Positions 38,813 through 48,792 of a stretch of DNA of 64,000 nucleotides are shown piece after piece. Both the position numbers and the translations under genes were made by a program. Position 1 is the stretch's first letter; every line of letters starts with the position of its first letter. The DNA comes from Prorocentrum cordatum (lineage: Eukaryota > Sar > Dinophyceae > Prorocentrales > Prorocentraceae): contig CAUYUJ010022398.1 of assembly GCA_963575745.1 (NCBI GenBank), forward strand, positions 60,195 through 124,194, in the 5' to 3' direction. The notes below the pieces were generated by a model. It was not told the origin of the DNA. It was given only the letters and a program-made list of their open reading frames with translations, and made no database searches.

Positions 38813-38955
38813 CCTCCTCCTCCTCCCTCCTCCTTCCTCCTTACTCCTCCTCCTCCTCCTCCTCCTGCTTTTCCTCCTCCTCCTCCTCCTCCTCCTTTTC
38901 CTCCTCCTCCTCCTCCTCCTCCTCCTCCTCCTCCTCCTCCTCCTCCTCCTCCCCC
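38813..38955. repeat. (TCC)n microsatellite
   Basis: TCC arrays with TTTTCC interruptions. Confidence 0.95.
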
Positions 38956-39060
38956 GCCCCCTAGCTCGGAGGGCCCCGTCCCGCGGCGATGCGGCAGGCC
39001 AGGCTAGAGCACTCGAGGCCTCCCAGGTGGAGAGGCTCCGGGTTCGAGGTTTTCTGGTGT

Positions 39061-39195
39061 GCAGTCGAGACTGATCAGCAGGTACACCCGGCCACATCGA
39101 GGGTGCCCGTGTGCCCTGTGTTTTGCGGCCCATGCCTTGCACGTTCCTGTGGCAACGCTGCCCCCGGGAGGGTCTTGTGTCCTCGCGCTTGTCCT
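39061..39195. repeat. Dispersed repeat P3, copy 2
   Basis: GCAGTCGAGACTGATCAGCA, CCTGTGTTTTGCGGCCCATG, and GGGTCTTGTGTCCTCG align with 5,397-5,530. Confidence 0.75.
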
Positions 39196-39299
39196 CTCTG
39201 ATCAGCCCCGAGTGTATTCGAAGGCTCCTGGAGGCAGCCCTGCTTCGGAGTGCGCTTCGGCAGCGCGAGGGTACTATGGGGCATCGCCAGGCCAGTTCT

Positions 39300-39415
39300 C
39301 CAGGATGGGGTCGGAGACGATGGGGTCGGAGGATCGCGCTCCGCAGCGTCCCGGCGCTGCGCGCGCGCCAGGGAGGGGGGGCCCGCGCCGATCCAACAGA
39401 TCATAGGCCTGCTAA
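39300..39415. repeat. Foldback family 2 arm and CCAGGGAGGGG module
   Basis: GGATGGGGTCGGAGACGATG, GGGTCGGAGGATCGCGCTCC matches the left arm at 749-790. It is followed by GCGCCAGGGAGGGGG and GCGCCGATCCAACAG, the module also seen near 2,165, 4,960 and 46,030. Confidence 0.6.
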
Positions 39416-40359
39416 GGAGATTCATGCTTGCGGGGGTCAGGGTTGAAACTTTACAATTGTTATGTGATGTGGTCGCGTTCCCAAGAAACGTTGAAGGGCT
39501 TTGTTGTTTTGTTGGGCGCAGCGGTCTCCTTTGAAGCGCATCAGGATTTCGAAGAAATCAAGATCTTGCAACGCAGCGTCATTGGTTTCGTCTTCGCGAG
39601 GGTCGGAGGGCGTTGTGGTTGAAAATCAACATTCCAATAGATGTGTGGTGTTGGGGCGACTAGCCATTTGTTCGGCTCAGGAGCGGAAGCCTGGTAATGT
39701 TCAGGTTCTGGTGGACATCTAGCCCGTCATCCGAATATCGGATGCGCCAGCAGGGGTGAGTCGAACATTGCCACCAGACTCGTAATTAGGCCCCCAGTGC
39801 GCTCCACTTGCTTTTGGGACGCACCCGCAGCGGCGGCGAGCGCCCGCGCATTCGGCTGCCCTGGGGGGCCCTTCTCACTCGGGAGCCCTGGGGGCAGCGG
39901 GGGAGGGAAAACGGGTTCGACTATGCCGACATTCGCGCGTAAGCTGCCCGCGTGGGGTCGCGCGTAAGCGCCCTCGTTGCCAATGCAGCGTTCCGCGCCG
40001 GCGGCTCGCATAAGCCACCGCGTAAGGTCCTTGTGCCATCTCTCGTAAGACCCACTTCTTTTCGTCGTTCACATGCACTTGGAGTCTATAGCAGTGGCGC
40101 GGCCTTGGTGAAAGATCCCCTTGCTTCGATCGAAGCCTTCTGCCGTTTCTTGACGCGGCGCGGCGATGTTCCTTTCTGGTCCGCGCGGTCTGCGCGAAGA
40201 CGTGCGCATGGGCCTGTAAAGAGCCCCACCAAATGCGGTGCCTACAGCGACGGTGCCGACAACTGCATATGGTTGGGTCTTGCGCCGGGCTGATTTCTGT
40301 GCGTTGTTGCTGTGGAACACTTGTGTTTTAGCCGCGCGGCAGGGATGGTTCCCATCGAT
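39416..40359. other. No recognised gene
   Basis: One short open frame (39,428-39,622) has protein-like composition (FVVLLGAAVSFEAHQDFEEI, then FVFARVGG), reminiscent of the LINE D ORF1 segment GLVFARFANEV, so a second ORF1 fragment is possible but unproven. The rest is not recognised. Confidence 0.35.
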
Positions 40360-40535
40360 CAGGAGGGGGAACGCACACAGACACAGTTCATCGTCGACTC
40401 CCTGGAACATGTGGGAACACGTGGGGAGTGTGGGGAGACGACCACCCGGGAAAATACGGGAAAGCATGGGGACACTTTTTGGTTTGTGTCTGCTTATATC
40501 CGTGTCCCTCGGCCCCTCCTGTCCTCGAGCGGACC
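40360..40535. repeat. Dispersed repeat P5, copy 2
   Basis: See copy 1 at 31,098-31,270. This copy is more GC-rich, with transitions in most AT words. Confidence 0.65.
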
Positions 40536-40654
40536 CGCGCGGGGGCCCGGCGGGCGGGGAGCCGCGGAGGCTCCTGAGAGCGGGGCGGTGGGCTCACCGC
40601 CTCTAGATTCTCGTGGCGCCAGCAGCGCAGAGCGGATGTCTTTCGGAAAACTTC

Positions 40655-41240
40655 TCCTCTTCCTCTTTCACCTTCTCCTTCAACTCCTCCTCCTCCTCCT
40701 CCTCTTCCTCCTCCTTCAACTCCTCCTCCTTCAACTCCTCCTCCTCCTCCTCCTCCTCCTCCTCCTCCTCCTTCAACTCCTCCACTCCTCCTCTTCCTCC
40801 CGCTCCTCCTCCCCTTCCTCCTCTTCCTTCACCTCCTCCAACTCCAACTCCTCCTTCTCCTCCTCCTCCTCCTCCTCCTCCTCCTCCTCCTCTTCCTTCT
40901 TCAACTCCTCCACTCCTCTTCCTCCTTCTGCAACTCCTCCTCCTGGTTTTTCCTCCTCCTCCTCCTCCTTCTCCACTTCCGTCAACTCCTCCCCTCCTGC
41001 TCTTCCTCCCCATCCTCCTCCTCCTCCTCCTCCTCCGTCAACTCCTCCTCCTTTTCCTCCTTCAAATCCTCCACTCCTCTTCCTCCTCCTCTTGCTCCTC
41101 CTCTTCTTCCTCCTTCAACTCCCCCTTCTCCTCCTCCTCCTTGAACTCCTCCTCCTCCTTCTGCTCCTCTTCCTCTTCCTCCTCTTCCTTATTCTCCTTC
41201 TTCTCTTTCTCCTTCTCCTCCTCCTCCTCCCCCTCTCTCC
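40655..41240. repeat. Long TCC/TTC-rich microsatellite block
   Basis: Almost 600 bases of CTCCTCCTC with TTCAACTCC and CTTCC interruptions. TTCAACTCCTCC recurs irregularly. All Ser/Leu/Pro or Glu-rich ORFs here are compositional. Confidence 0.95.
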
Positions 41241-42690
41241 TGTCATGGCGCCAACATCGCGGAGCGGATTGCGCTCGGAAAACACTGGGACGGACCCGCA
41301 AGGTCCTTCAGAATTTCGCCCCAGAATTCGAAGTTACTTTCGTGCGGATTGTTTTCTGCCATGGAAGAAGGCCACGAAGCATCCAAGCGAAAATCACTTC
41401 GTTTGTCGCTCGCCGTTTAGGGGACTTGCTTCGACAGAAGTCCTCGCAACAAGCCGCTACAGCTTGTCTGCAATGTTGGTGCATTGATAATTCAGCAATG
41501 CAATGTGTTCCCGAGGTGCAGTTTTCGCCCAGGACTTCCTCAACAGTAAAAGGTTTCTGGAGCGGTTTCTGGCCTCTATTTCCATGCATCGGTACGTTCC
41601 GTGGTTGACAGCGCTTCATCAGTGACCGAACACAGACGCATTCGTTTCGCCTGATACATCCTCGCCCACGTGCTGATACGGTTGGGGGCGTTGGTTCAGG
41701 AATGCGCCCAGGAGTCTGCAGACCCTGGAGGATTTCTTCACTGATAAGGGCGGCGGTGATATCCATGGCCAAGCTTCGATTGGAGATCCACCGTTCTCCA
41801 GACCCTGGACTCCTTATCTACGGGTTCCTTATCCAATGCCCCCACCGTATCAGTTCAGGTTTCGGCAGCCTTCTTCCGGGTGCTCGAACGCCATCGCAGT
41901 TCCACACTGTTATGCGTCTGGCGTGCTCGCCGAGATCGGGGACCGCGATCGCTGCGCTGCGTTTCTGGAGGAGCGTGCGCCTGGCCTCCCAAGACGCGCC
42001 GGCTCGAAATGTCTTTCGAGTGCAATGCTTTCGCCACGGGCGAACGATTCGCAGGAAAAAGTGACCCAACTCCATTGGGACCACCCCCTGATTCGTTCCT
42101 TGCACCGATCTCCATGAGGGTAGTCAATGTGGCCAGTGGCCAAATTCGTTTTCCCTGCGTAATATGCGCAACGCTGTCGGCGTTAACGCCTCTGTCCCCT
42201 GGATCCTGGGATCAACGCGGACGGCCTCAGAACTTGTATCCCTTTATTGCTATGCACGATACGGGCGGCCACACAGCAGTATTTCTCCGGGGCCATGAAT
42301 GATGTTAGCGCTTGTGAAGCCGAGATCCCCCCAGGACTGGAATCGCAAAGGACGGCGATCGATGTGACACTTCATCATGGCGGGGAGTGTGAGCGCTGCT
42401 CATGAGAGGGTGTGACGGCGAGACTGACATTTGTATTGGCAGTGTGGACGTTAGCGCATGTGCTGACTCCTGATGATATTGGTAACATGCGCGATAAGCA
42501 GCCACGTATATATATATATATATATGTACATCTTTCTTATGTGTGCATCCAATAACCGACTCGTGCTGGCGCGAACGCAGTTGGAAAGCCAAGGCATGGT
42601 TCATTGATCCCCGAAGTGTGAATCGCATGAGCAGGCGAAATGAGAAATCCGGGTCGAGCTCTGCACGTTTCCGTTGATGCAGTTATGTTC
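41241..42690. other. No recognised gene; (AT)n at 42,508-42,526
   Basis: Normal-complexity sequence with open frames of up to about 155 codons on both strands, none resembling a known family. A short AT dinucleotide run lies at 42,508-42,526. Confidence 0.5.
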
Positions 42691-42696
42691 TTCTTC

Positions 42697-42877
42697 TACA
42701 GTCGGGGCCCTGAAGAAGGAACCCTTTTGGTTGGGGAGGGGCTCCGCATTCCTTAAGTGTTTTGCAGTTCGCCTTTTGTTTTGCTTAGGGTTTCGATGGG
42801 AAATCGAAGTTTAACTTATGGAAAAAAAGGGGCCTCGTTCCTTATTTAGGGTTCCTTGGGTCAGCGCCCCGACTGTA
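42697..42877. mobile_element. 181-bp element with ~28-bp inverted ends
   Basis: The left end TACAGTCGGGGCCCTGAAG followed by AAGGAACCC pairs with the right end GGGTTCCTTGGGTCAGCG followed by CCCCGACTGTA at nearly all positions. The interior has T- and A-rich segments and a small hairpin. No target duplication is seen. It lies seven bases before the splice-acceptor-like CTCTCAG in front of the host exon at 42,888. Confidence 0.6.
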
Positions 42878-42887
42878 CTCTCAGGAG

Positions 42888-43523
42888 ATGTCAGTGAAGA
42901 GCCTGCTGCGGGCCCTGAGCTCGCTGAGCCACCTGCAGCCCCGATTCCCTGGCGTCAAGACGGTTGTGCCGTCTCTGATCGAGCAGATCGTCGCGAGAAT
43001 CGACGCCATTGGCGATCTTCCTCGCGAGAGCCCGCCTCTGGTCAGGGTCATCCGCCACTTGGGCAGCCTCGAGCTCTCGGGACCCGTTGCCAAGTCGTTC
43101 CTCGCAGAGGCTGTGCCCCGCCTGCGCGGGGAAGTGCTGAAGGGCATGGACATGCGGGCGCTCGCATCGCTCGCGAGGGGCCTCGCGCAGCTGGGCGAGC
43201 AGCCGACGGAGCTGTTCGGGGAGATCGCTGATCTGCTCGCGGAGCGCAGAGATGACATGCGGAAGAAGCTGGACATCGCAATCCACCTGCCGATGATCCT
43301 TGGCGCTTTCGCCCGGGCGGCTGTGTACAACGACAGCCTGCTCGAGACCGTGGCGACGGTGTGGATGAAAAAGGGCAATCTGAGAAAGATGAAGGGCTGG
43401 ACCCTTTGCATGATGATGTGGGCCTGGCCCTGGCAGTCCGAGGGCGAAACCGCAAAGGTCGTGAGCAACTTCCGCTCACGCCTGCAGATGAGGTTCAAGG
43501 AGAGCAGCGTCACCGACGAGATG
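42888..43523 (+). CDS. Host gene 2 exon: heptatricopeptide/RAP-type protein
   Basis: 212 codons from ATG to the donor ATG|GTGGAC. The protein is all-helical with units of about 35-40 residues: LLRALSSLSHLQPRFPGV, LVRVIRHLGSLELSGPVA, ALASLARGLAQLGEQPTELF, MILGAFARAAVYNDSLLETV. Such units are typical of heptatricopeptide/FASTK-RAP-like proteins, which act on organelle RNAs and are numerous in dinoflagellates and apicomplexans. No RAP domain is seen here. It follows CTCTCAG, an acceptor for cis- or spliced-leader trans-splicing. The frame is open further left, so it may be an internal exon. Third codon positions are strongly G/C. Confidence 0.65.
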
Positions 43524-43740
43524 GTGGACTCGGATGCAACGCCTGGGAGGGCAAATTCTGGTGTTGCCCTGGCTTGAAATCTGGCTTAATCCGGCTTGTT
43601 CCAGCTCAATCCTGCTTAATCCCGCTTAGTGTTGCTTAATCCCGCTTATTCGCAGCCTGACCCTGCGTGGTAGCCCCCCAGTGGGGCTTGATCCTCCTGA
43701 TTTCTTTCCGGCGAACACCTCCCAGTAGTTACCTCCGAAG
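43524..43740 (+). mobile_element. Introner-like intron 2 (TIRs and TSD)
   Basis: The 211-bp element 43,529-43,739 has 22-bp inverted ends matching at 17 positions (left CTCGGATGCAAC then CTGGGAGG). It is flanked by GGTGGA at 43,523-43,528 and 43,740-43,745. Splicing at ATG|GTGGAC and CCGAAG|GTGGAG removes 217 bp, keeps one copy of the repeat and joins exon frames in phase 0. The interior contains four or five copies of GCTTAATCC-type words. The ends differ in sequence from intron 1. Confidence 0.7.
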
Positions 43741-43872
43741 GTGGAGTTCGCGTGGCGAGGCCCGGAGGCGTTCGATGAGGTGTACCCCAAGCAGCCCCTC
43801 CCCAAGAAGCGCCGCGGCAGGGCCGACGCTGGCGCTTGGGAGGCCGCCGGGAGAGGAAATGGTACGGCATAA
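43741..43872 (+). CDS. Host gene 2, second exon
   Basis: Continues from the first exon as VEFAWRGPEAFDEVYPKQ, then PLPKKRRGRADAGAWEAAGR, with G/C at most third codon positions. The frame ends at TAA 43,870-43,872. That may be the true stop, or an intron may start before it (for example at ATG|GTACGG, 43,863). The basic PKKRRGR stretch could be a nuclear or nucleic-acid contact segment. Confidence 0.45.
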   Translation: MEFAWRGPEAFDEVYPKQPLPKKRRGRADAGAWEAAGRGNGTA

Positions 43873-43879
43873 GATGGTG

Positions 43880-44052
43880 GGCATGTTTTCCGCCGCCACC
43901 ACCATACGTAGGAGGGGGATGGGGGTCCTCCTCCTCCTCCTCCTCCTCCTCCTCCTCCTCGTCTTCATCTTCGTCCTCCTCCTCCTCCTCCTCCGCATCC
44001 TCCACCTCCTTCCCCCCTCCAACTTATGGTGGTGGTGGTGGAAAACAGGGCC
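43880..44052. repeat. Inverted repeats flanking (TCC)n
   Basis: The left arm TTTTCCGCCGCCACCACCAT at 43,886-43,907, then A-CGTAGGAGGGGG, pairs with the right arm (CCTCCAACTTATGGTGGTGG, then TGGTGGAAAA) ending near 44,046. A TCC array at 43,926-43,998 sits between them. The arms are longer than chance, so the array lies inside a foldback element. Confidence 0.6.
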
Positions 44053-44167
44053 ATCGCTGGAAGGAGAGGCGACGCCACCACCACCCGGGGTGGCCACCGC
44101 CAGCGAGTGGTCCACGATGCCTCCCCGAGCTGGGGATTGGGGACATCTCGAGCAAGAGTGTTAGGGA

Positions 44168-44352
44168 AGACGATCAATGGAGAGAAGGCACATTGCCAAA
44201 CATGTTCCAGATATGCTCCTAAAGTGCTGAAGCATGTTTTGTCTTTTTGACACATGCTTCGAACATGTTCACGACATGCTGAGTACAGCTCAAAAGGGTT
44301 TTTAATTCAATGATAGAAAACAGTCAGAGTGTCCATGCCCATGGCCTCCACA
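44168..44352. repeat. Dispersed AT-rich repeat P2, copy 2
   Basis: GATCAATGGAGAGAAGGCAC, repeated ACATGCT/ACATGTT words, TTAATTCAATGAT, GTGTCCATGCCCATGGCCTC. Pairs with 5,088-5,275. Confidence 0.7.
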
Positions 44353-44689
44353 AAACAAGAGTGGGACCACGGCACCATGAGGGCGCCTCGCGCTGTTAGT
44401 GGTGGTACCGCTTGTCCTTGAGCCCAGGCGTCAGACGAGGCGCGGCCTCCAGAGGTGTCGACCCTTTCCCCGGGGGCAGTTTCTCGTACTGGATCCGTCG
44501 TTGGATGGCTCCGGGGCCCGATAACGGGCCCCAGAGGCCGAAATCGAGGAACAATTCTTTTACGGCAAGCGCCTGTGACGCCTCCACGCAGCGGCGGCGC
44601 CGGCGCTTTTCCAAGGCCGCCGAGGTCCCTCGGCCCCTGTGGTGTCTTTTGGGAGAGCATCAGCCTGTGGCGCGAGGTCCGCAGAGGAG

Positions 44690-44815
44690 ACGATGATGTC
44701 GATGACGATGACAATGTCGTCATCTTCATCGTCATCGGCATCGGCATCGGCATCGGCATCGGCATCGGCGTCGTCGTCGTCGTCGTTGTCGTCGTCGTCG
44801 TCGTCGTCGTCGTGT
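44690..44815. repeat. Compound GAT/ATCGGC/GTC repeat
   Basis: GATGAC words, then six CATCGG hexamers, then GTC triplets. Confidence 0.92.
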
Positions 44816-45014
44816 GGGGTCGACGGTTCCCTTGGGGGGCCTCCGAGGGCGGGGTTCAGCTCAGGGTGGTGCGAAGCGCTCGGCGTCGGACACCCGGGGC
44901 CCGCGTCAGGCAGTGCAGGAGCCTGCCGCGCGGTAGGCTCGTGGCGTGTCGACGTGTCGACAGCCCGGGGGGGGGGCCTCCGTGGGCGGGGGGTATCTCA
45001 AGGTGTCCTTCTTC

Positions 45015-45120
45015 TTCTCCTCCTCCTCCTCCTCCTCCTCCTCCTCCTCCCATCCTTCTCCTCCTCCTCCTCCTCCTTCTCTCATCCTCCTCCTCCTCCC
45101 ATCCTCCTCCTCCTCCTCGG
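45015..45120. repeat. (TCC)n microsatellite
   Basis: TCC arrays with TTCTC and CATCC interruptions. Confidence 0.94.
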
Positions 45121-45206
45121 CCCCCGCCTCCTCCTGCTCCGCCTCCTGCGATCCCGAGGGCTCGCGCGTCACCCCCAGCGCCCACTGCTGGAGCCAGCCG
45201 TGCGGC

Positions 45207-45375
45207 AGGTTCGTGTCGTGTCGAGGTGGTGGCGACCCCGCGGGCGTTTGAGGTTGAGCGCCGCCGGTGACAGCCGGCCAAGAGGGAGCCATCGATCTGG
45301 CGACCGAGTCGCGCGGATCGTTCCAGGTTGAAGGATCCACGCGGTGTCGGAAATCGACGCCGAAGTCGTCACGAT
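45207..45375. repeat. Dispersed repeat P1, first module, copy 2
   Basis: GTCGTGTCGAGGTGGTGGCG, GCGTTTGAGGTTGAGCGCCG, CGTTCCAGGTTGAAGGATCC, GCGGTGTCGGAAATCGACGC. Matches 2,832-3,000. Confidence 0.7.
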
Positions 45376-46234
45376 ACGAACCCGCCGTGCTCACCACCAG
45401 GCCACCGTAGGCCACATGCCACGGTTTCCGTGAGCATCCTCTCTCTGCACGCCACAGGTTGGGCAATAGTCGCACTTCTGGGACGACCTTCGTCTGGGTC
45501 CCTGGGGACCTTTAGAGGGCCCTGGAGGACTCTGGAGGAGATGCGAGACAGAGACGTCAACCGCTTTGGTGGCTGTCCTTCTCGGCGGCGAGCAGAGCCA
45601 GAAACGTCCAGAAGCCTCTGCCATCGTCGCCCTCCTTTTGTCGTCCCCTATCCCCGACGCCATGATTTCTTCATTGCGTGGATCCCGGAGGTCTCGACCT
45701 CTTGATTCGCACGTGTACCAGTTTTCCATCCTAGGTCGATCTTGAGCGTCTCTGTGGCGGATGTGTATCTGGAGGCCGATTGTTGCCAAACACGGGCCGC
45801 CGTGATTTTTGTTCGCGACGCGAGAGGGTCTGGGTCCTTAATAATTCTCATCTCCCAAACTGTCAATATGCAGGCCTCCCCACGGGGTCCGAGCAGATGG
45901 CGCCCGGGGATCGCTGATCCCCGAGCCTCCCAGGCTCATCGGCCTCCGGCCTTCACTCCGCCCAGCTCCAAGAACAGTGTCTGCACAGACACAGGCTCTC
46001 GGAGGCTCGCACAGGTCTCTGAGATCGGCGCCTCGCGCCAGGAAGGGGAGGGGGCGCCGATCCAAGAAGTCTGCTCGGACATTCGAACATCTACAGTGGA
46101 AGTCCATAGTAAGGACGGGCAGGAAGGACGCAAGGGCCTTGGACGCCGAAGTTGGCACTTTTTGGGAGTCGGACTGCCAACATCCTTAAGGGCTGGCCAG
46201 TAAAAACCGCGAAGGACGGGCCGCAGAGGCACGG
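45376..46234. other. No recognised gene
   Basis: Includes the CCAGGAAGGGGAGGGGGCGC / CGATCCAAGAAGTCTGCTCG module at 46,030-46,090. Otherwise unrecognised. Confidence 0.5.
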
Positions 46235-46418
46235 ACGCAAGGGTACCTACAGTGCCGTTTTTAATGCGTGCTCCGCGTGCGGATCATGTATTAAAGATGC
46301 ATGAGTTCATGCATCAGTTTAGTCATAACTTAGTCATGCATTAAAAACAAATCCCATGTTTTTGTTAAAACAACAATTCCTATGTATTCAAAGCTGCCCT
46401 GTACATCTGCACGTCCTT
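46235..46418. repeat. Dispersed repeat P1, second module, copy 2
   Basis: GGGTACCTACAGTGCCGTTT, GCTCCGCGTGCGGATCATGT, TTCATGCATC, CTATGTATT, GCTGCCCTGTA. Matches 3,018-3,206. Confidence 0.8.
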
Positions 46419-46597
46419 ACTTGGAGTCTTGGCTGCACGGCCAGGGACGCTGAGGCAAGGACCGCGTCGGCCTCAAGAGGGGCCCTGTTCTTCGGGCCGC
46501 CCCCGAGGTCCAGGCCGGGCAACTTTTCGTTTCGTGGCCGGGGCGTGCCGTGGCCAGAGGAGCCCCGTCGTTCCAGCAGTGGCGAGGCGTCCTGGCT

Positions 46598-46770
46598 CAA
46601 GGGCTCCCTCGAGGGCGCGAAGTTATTCGCGCTTCGCGCTTCGCGGTCCTCGTTCCTTCTCCCCCTCCTCCTCGTCCTCCTATTCTCCTTTTGGGAGGGC
46701 GGCGCGAGAGCGCGAAGTTATTCGCGCTTCGCGCTTCGCGCAGCGCGAAGCGCGAAGTTGGGAGCCCTTG
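46598..46770. mobile_element. 173-bp MITE-like element, copy 2
   Basis: Inverted ends CAAGGGCTCCC and GGGAGCCCTTG are perfect over 11 bases. The direct repeat TGGCT flanks it (46,593-46,597 and 46,771-46,775), with a sixth matching C. Length and internal structure equal those of copy 1 at 14,036-14,208. Confidence 0.85.
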
Positions 46771-46775
46771 TGGCT

Positions 46776-48100
46776 CGCCTACAGCCCTACCAGACAATGC
46801 TCTGAGAACCTTTCGTGGTTGCCACGAAATGTTCTCCGAACAGTTCTGGCGGAGTCTGTCGTGTTTTAACACATCGGGTTCATGTTCTAAGAGCATCGTT
46901 TTTTTGCTCTTAGAGCATTGCTTGGTTCGAAGAGCACTTCGTGGTAGGACTATAGGAATGCCGGGACGGTCGGTCCATGCTCAAGTCGTTCCTCATGCAT
47001 CGTTCTTGGTGGTAGCATTACGTCGGGCCTGTCCTTCTACAGGAGGGCTATTCAAGAGTAGGCAAAAAATAGTCTGTGGACGACTCTTCGATTACTTACC
47101 ATTATTGGGCATTTGTTGGCGATTTGTTCGCCCAACCTCCGCCTGCAGGGGGACATGCCCGACCTGATGGTAGTGCGATGGCTGCGTGCTTCTGCAGGCT
47201 TTCCTCCTCCCCGTTTCGGCGCTCGAGAGGCCCTGGCGTGGCCTCGCAGACGAGAGTGGGGCGGGAGCCCGGGAAGTCAGGAGGCAATGCCCGAGAGGTG
47301 GAATTCAGAGTCGGTGCTGGCAGATCCTTGGTCGATCACCAGCCTAGTGGGGCCGAATCTCATTTCCTCTGGGCGACGCCCGCCGAATCTGGCTCAGTCC
47401 CGCTCAGTCCGGCTTCATCCCGGGCTCAGCCTGACCTAATTCGGCTCAGCGGTCCCTCAACCGGGCTCACTGGCCCCTGCTATTCCTGACGAAGGACCTC
47501 CCCGGCCGTGGAGGGAGGCGAGAGGCGAAGGTCGTGGAGGGAGGGAGTGGCCAGCTCTTCGGGCAGCTGGGCGGGGAGGGCAAGCGGAGAGCGGGTGCGA
47601 GGCGGCGGGGGGGTGCTGTGCATCTTCAGGGTACCTTCTCAGTCCTTGATTCCGGCGTGGGTTCGACGCGGGTTCGACGTGAATCCAGCGTGGGTTTGAC
47701 ACGGATTCGACGCGCTCGGCACAGCTTCGACACGACTGCGACATGGATGGCTGGCGCGACGGGACGGACGAGTTCTGCGGAAGATGTAACATAAGGGGGA
47801 CAACTTTTTCGTTGTCCAAACTGTTTGATCGCGACCAGCGGTCTCGGTTGTTCCGTTACCGCCCGAAATTTTCAGTAACGAATGCCAAGCGCGACCGTTC
47901 ATTCCACAAAGTTTTGACTGATTTTTGGTGGGGGAGGGCGGAGACGCACTTGGGGGCTCAACGGCTTCGGCTTTCCTTCCACTCGCGCCCGATCTTGCAG
48001 TCTGCTTCGGGGGAGCTTCCTCCGAAAGAGCGCGTTCTGTGGTCGTTTGGAGGGAGGGGGGTTTGGAACTGGACCCCCCCCCTGGATGGAGGGGGGGGTT
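46776..48100. other. No recognised gene; short tandem words
   Basis: A small hairpin (CTAAGAGC...GCTCTTAG) lies near 46,888-46,915. GGCTCAGTCC-like words repeat at 47,385-47,470, and GGGTTCGACGC-like 11-mers at 47,652-47,735. No protein family is recognised. Confidence 0.5.
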
Positions 48101-48103
48101 TTT

Positions 48104-48175
48104 GACAGCTCCAGACTGGATGTGTATGGCGGCCTTTCGGCCTTCAAAGGCTTCGAAAAGGAACCGCTCTCATTC
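48104..48175. repeat. Inverted repeat P7, left arm
   Basis: CCAGACTGGATGTGTATGGC, GGCCTTTCGGCCTTCAAAGG, CGAAAAGGAACCGCTCTC. The right arm at 50,757-50,830 is its reverse complement with few differences. Each arm is followed outwards-in by pyrimidine-rich sequence. Confidence 0.8.
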
Positions 48176-48199
48176 CGACTCCGTTTCGCTCCTCCGTTA

Positions 48200-48286
48200 T
48201 CCCTCTCTCTCTGTCTCTGTCTCTCTCTCTCTCTCCCTCTCTCTCTCAGTCTTCCTCCTCCTCCTCCTCCTCCTCCTCCTCCTCCC
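48200..48286. repeat. (CT)n then (TCC)n microsatellite
   Basis: CT dinucleotides with GTCT interruptions, then about 12 TCC triplets. Confidence 0.93.
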
Positions 48287-48411
48287 CCTCCCAATCAGAA
48301 TCCCCTTTACGGAGCAGGATCAAGCAAAACCCTTGGACAAACAAACAACAACAACAACAAAAAAACAATCCTGAGGCGAGATTCGGGGGCGAGGGGGGGG
48401 GAAAGGTCTCC

Positions 48412-48416
<5 letters not shown>

Positions 48417-48442
<26 letters not shown>

Positions 48443-48466
48443 GTTTTTTTTTTTTTTTTTTCTTTT
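48417..48466. repeat. Poly-T tract
   Basis: About 50 bases of T with one G and one C. Confidence 0.95.
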
Positions 48467-48543
48467 TTAGTGATTAGTTTCTTTTGTTGTTTTGGTTTTT
48501 CCCAGGGTTCTGCTGGAATCCGCCCCCGATAATGGAATCCGAT

Positions 48544-48774
48544 TGGAGGAGGAGGAGGGGAGGAGGGAGGAGGGGAGGAGGAGAGGAGGAGGAGGAGGAG
48601 GGAGGAGGAGAGGAGGGGAGGAGGAGGAGGAGGAGGAGGAGGAGGAGGAGGAGGGAGGAGGTGGAGGAGGAGGATGAGGGAGGAGGAGGAGGAGGAGGAG
48701 GAGGAGAGGGAGGAGGAGGAGAGAGGAGGAGGAGGAGGAGGAGGAGGTGGAGGAGGAGGAGGAGGAGGAGGATT
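48544..48774. repeat. (GGA)n microsatellite block
   Basis: GGA arrays interrupted by GGGA. Confidence 0.95.
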
Positions 48775-48792
48775 AACGACGCTCCACACCTG

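Noticed and set aside
39652-39675. AGCCATTTGTTCGGCTCAGG, resembling a spliced-leader relic
   Set aside because: Requires a three-base insertion and is not followed by a recognisable retrocopied gene.
40312-41608. Long Ser/Leu/Pro-rich plus-strand ORFs and their Glu-rich opposites
   Set aside because: A triplet repeat of TCC keeps all frames open. No protein evidence.
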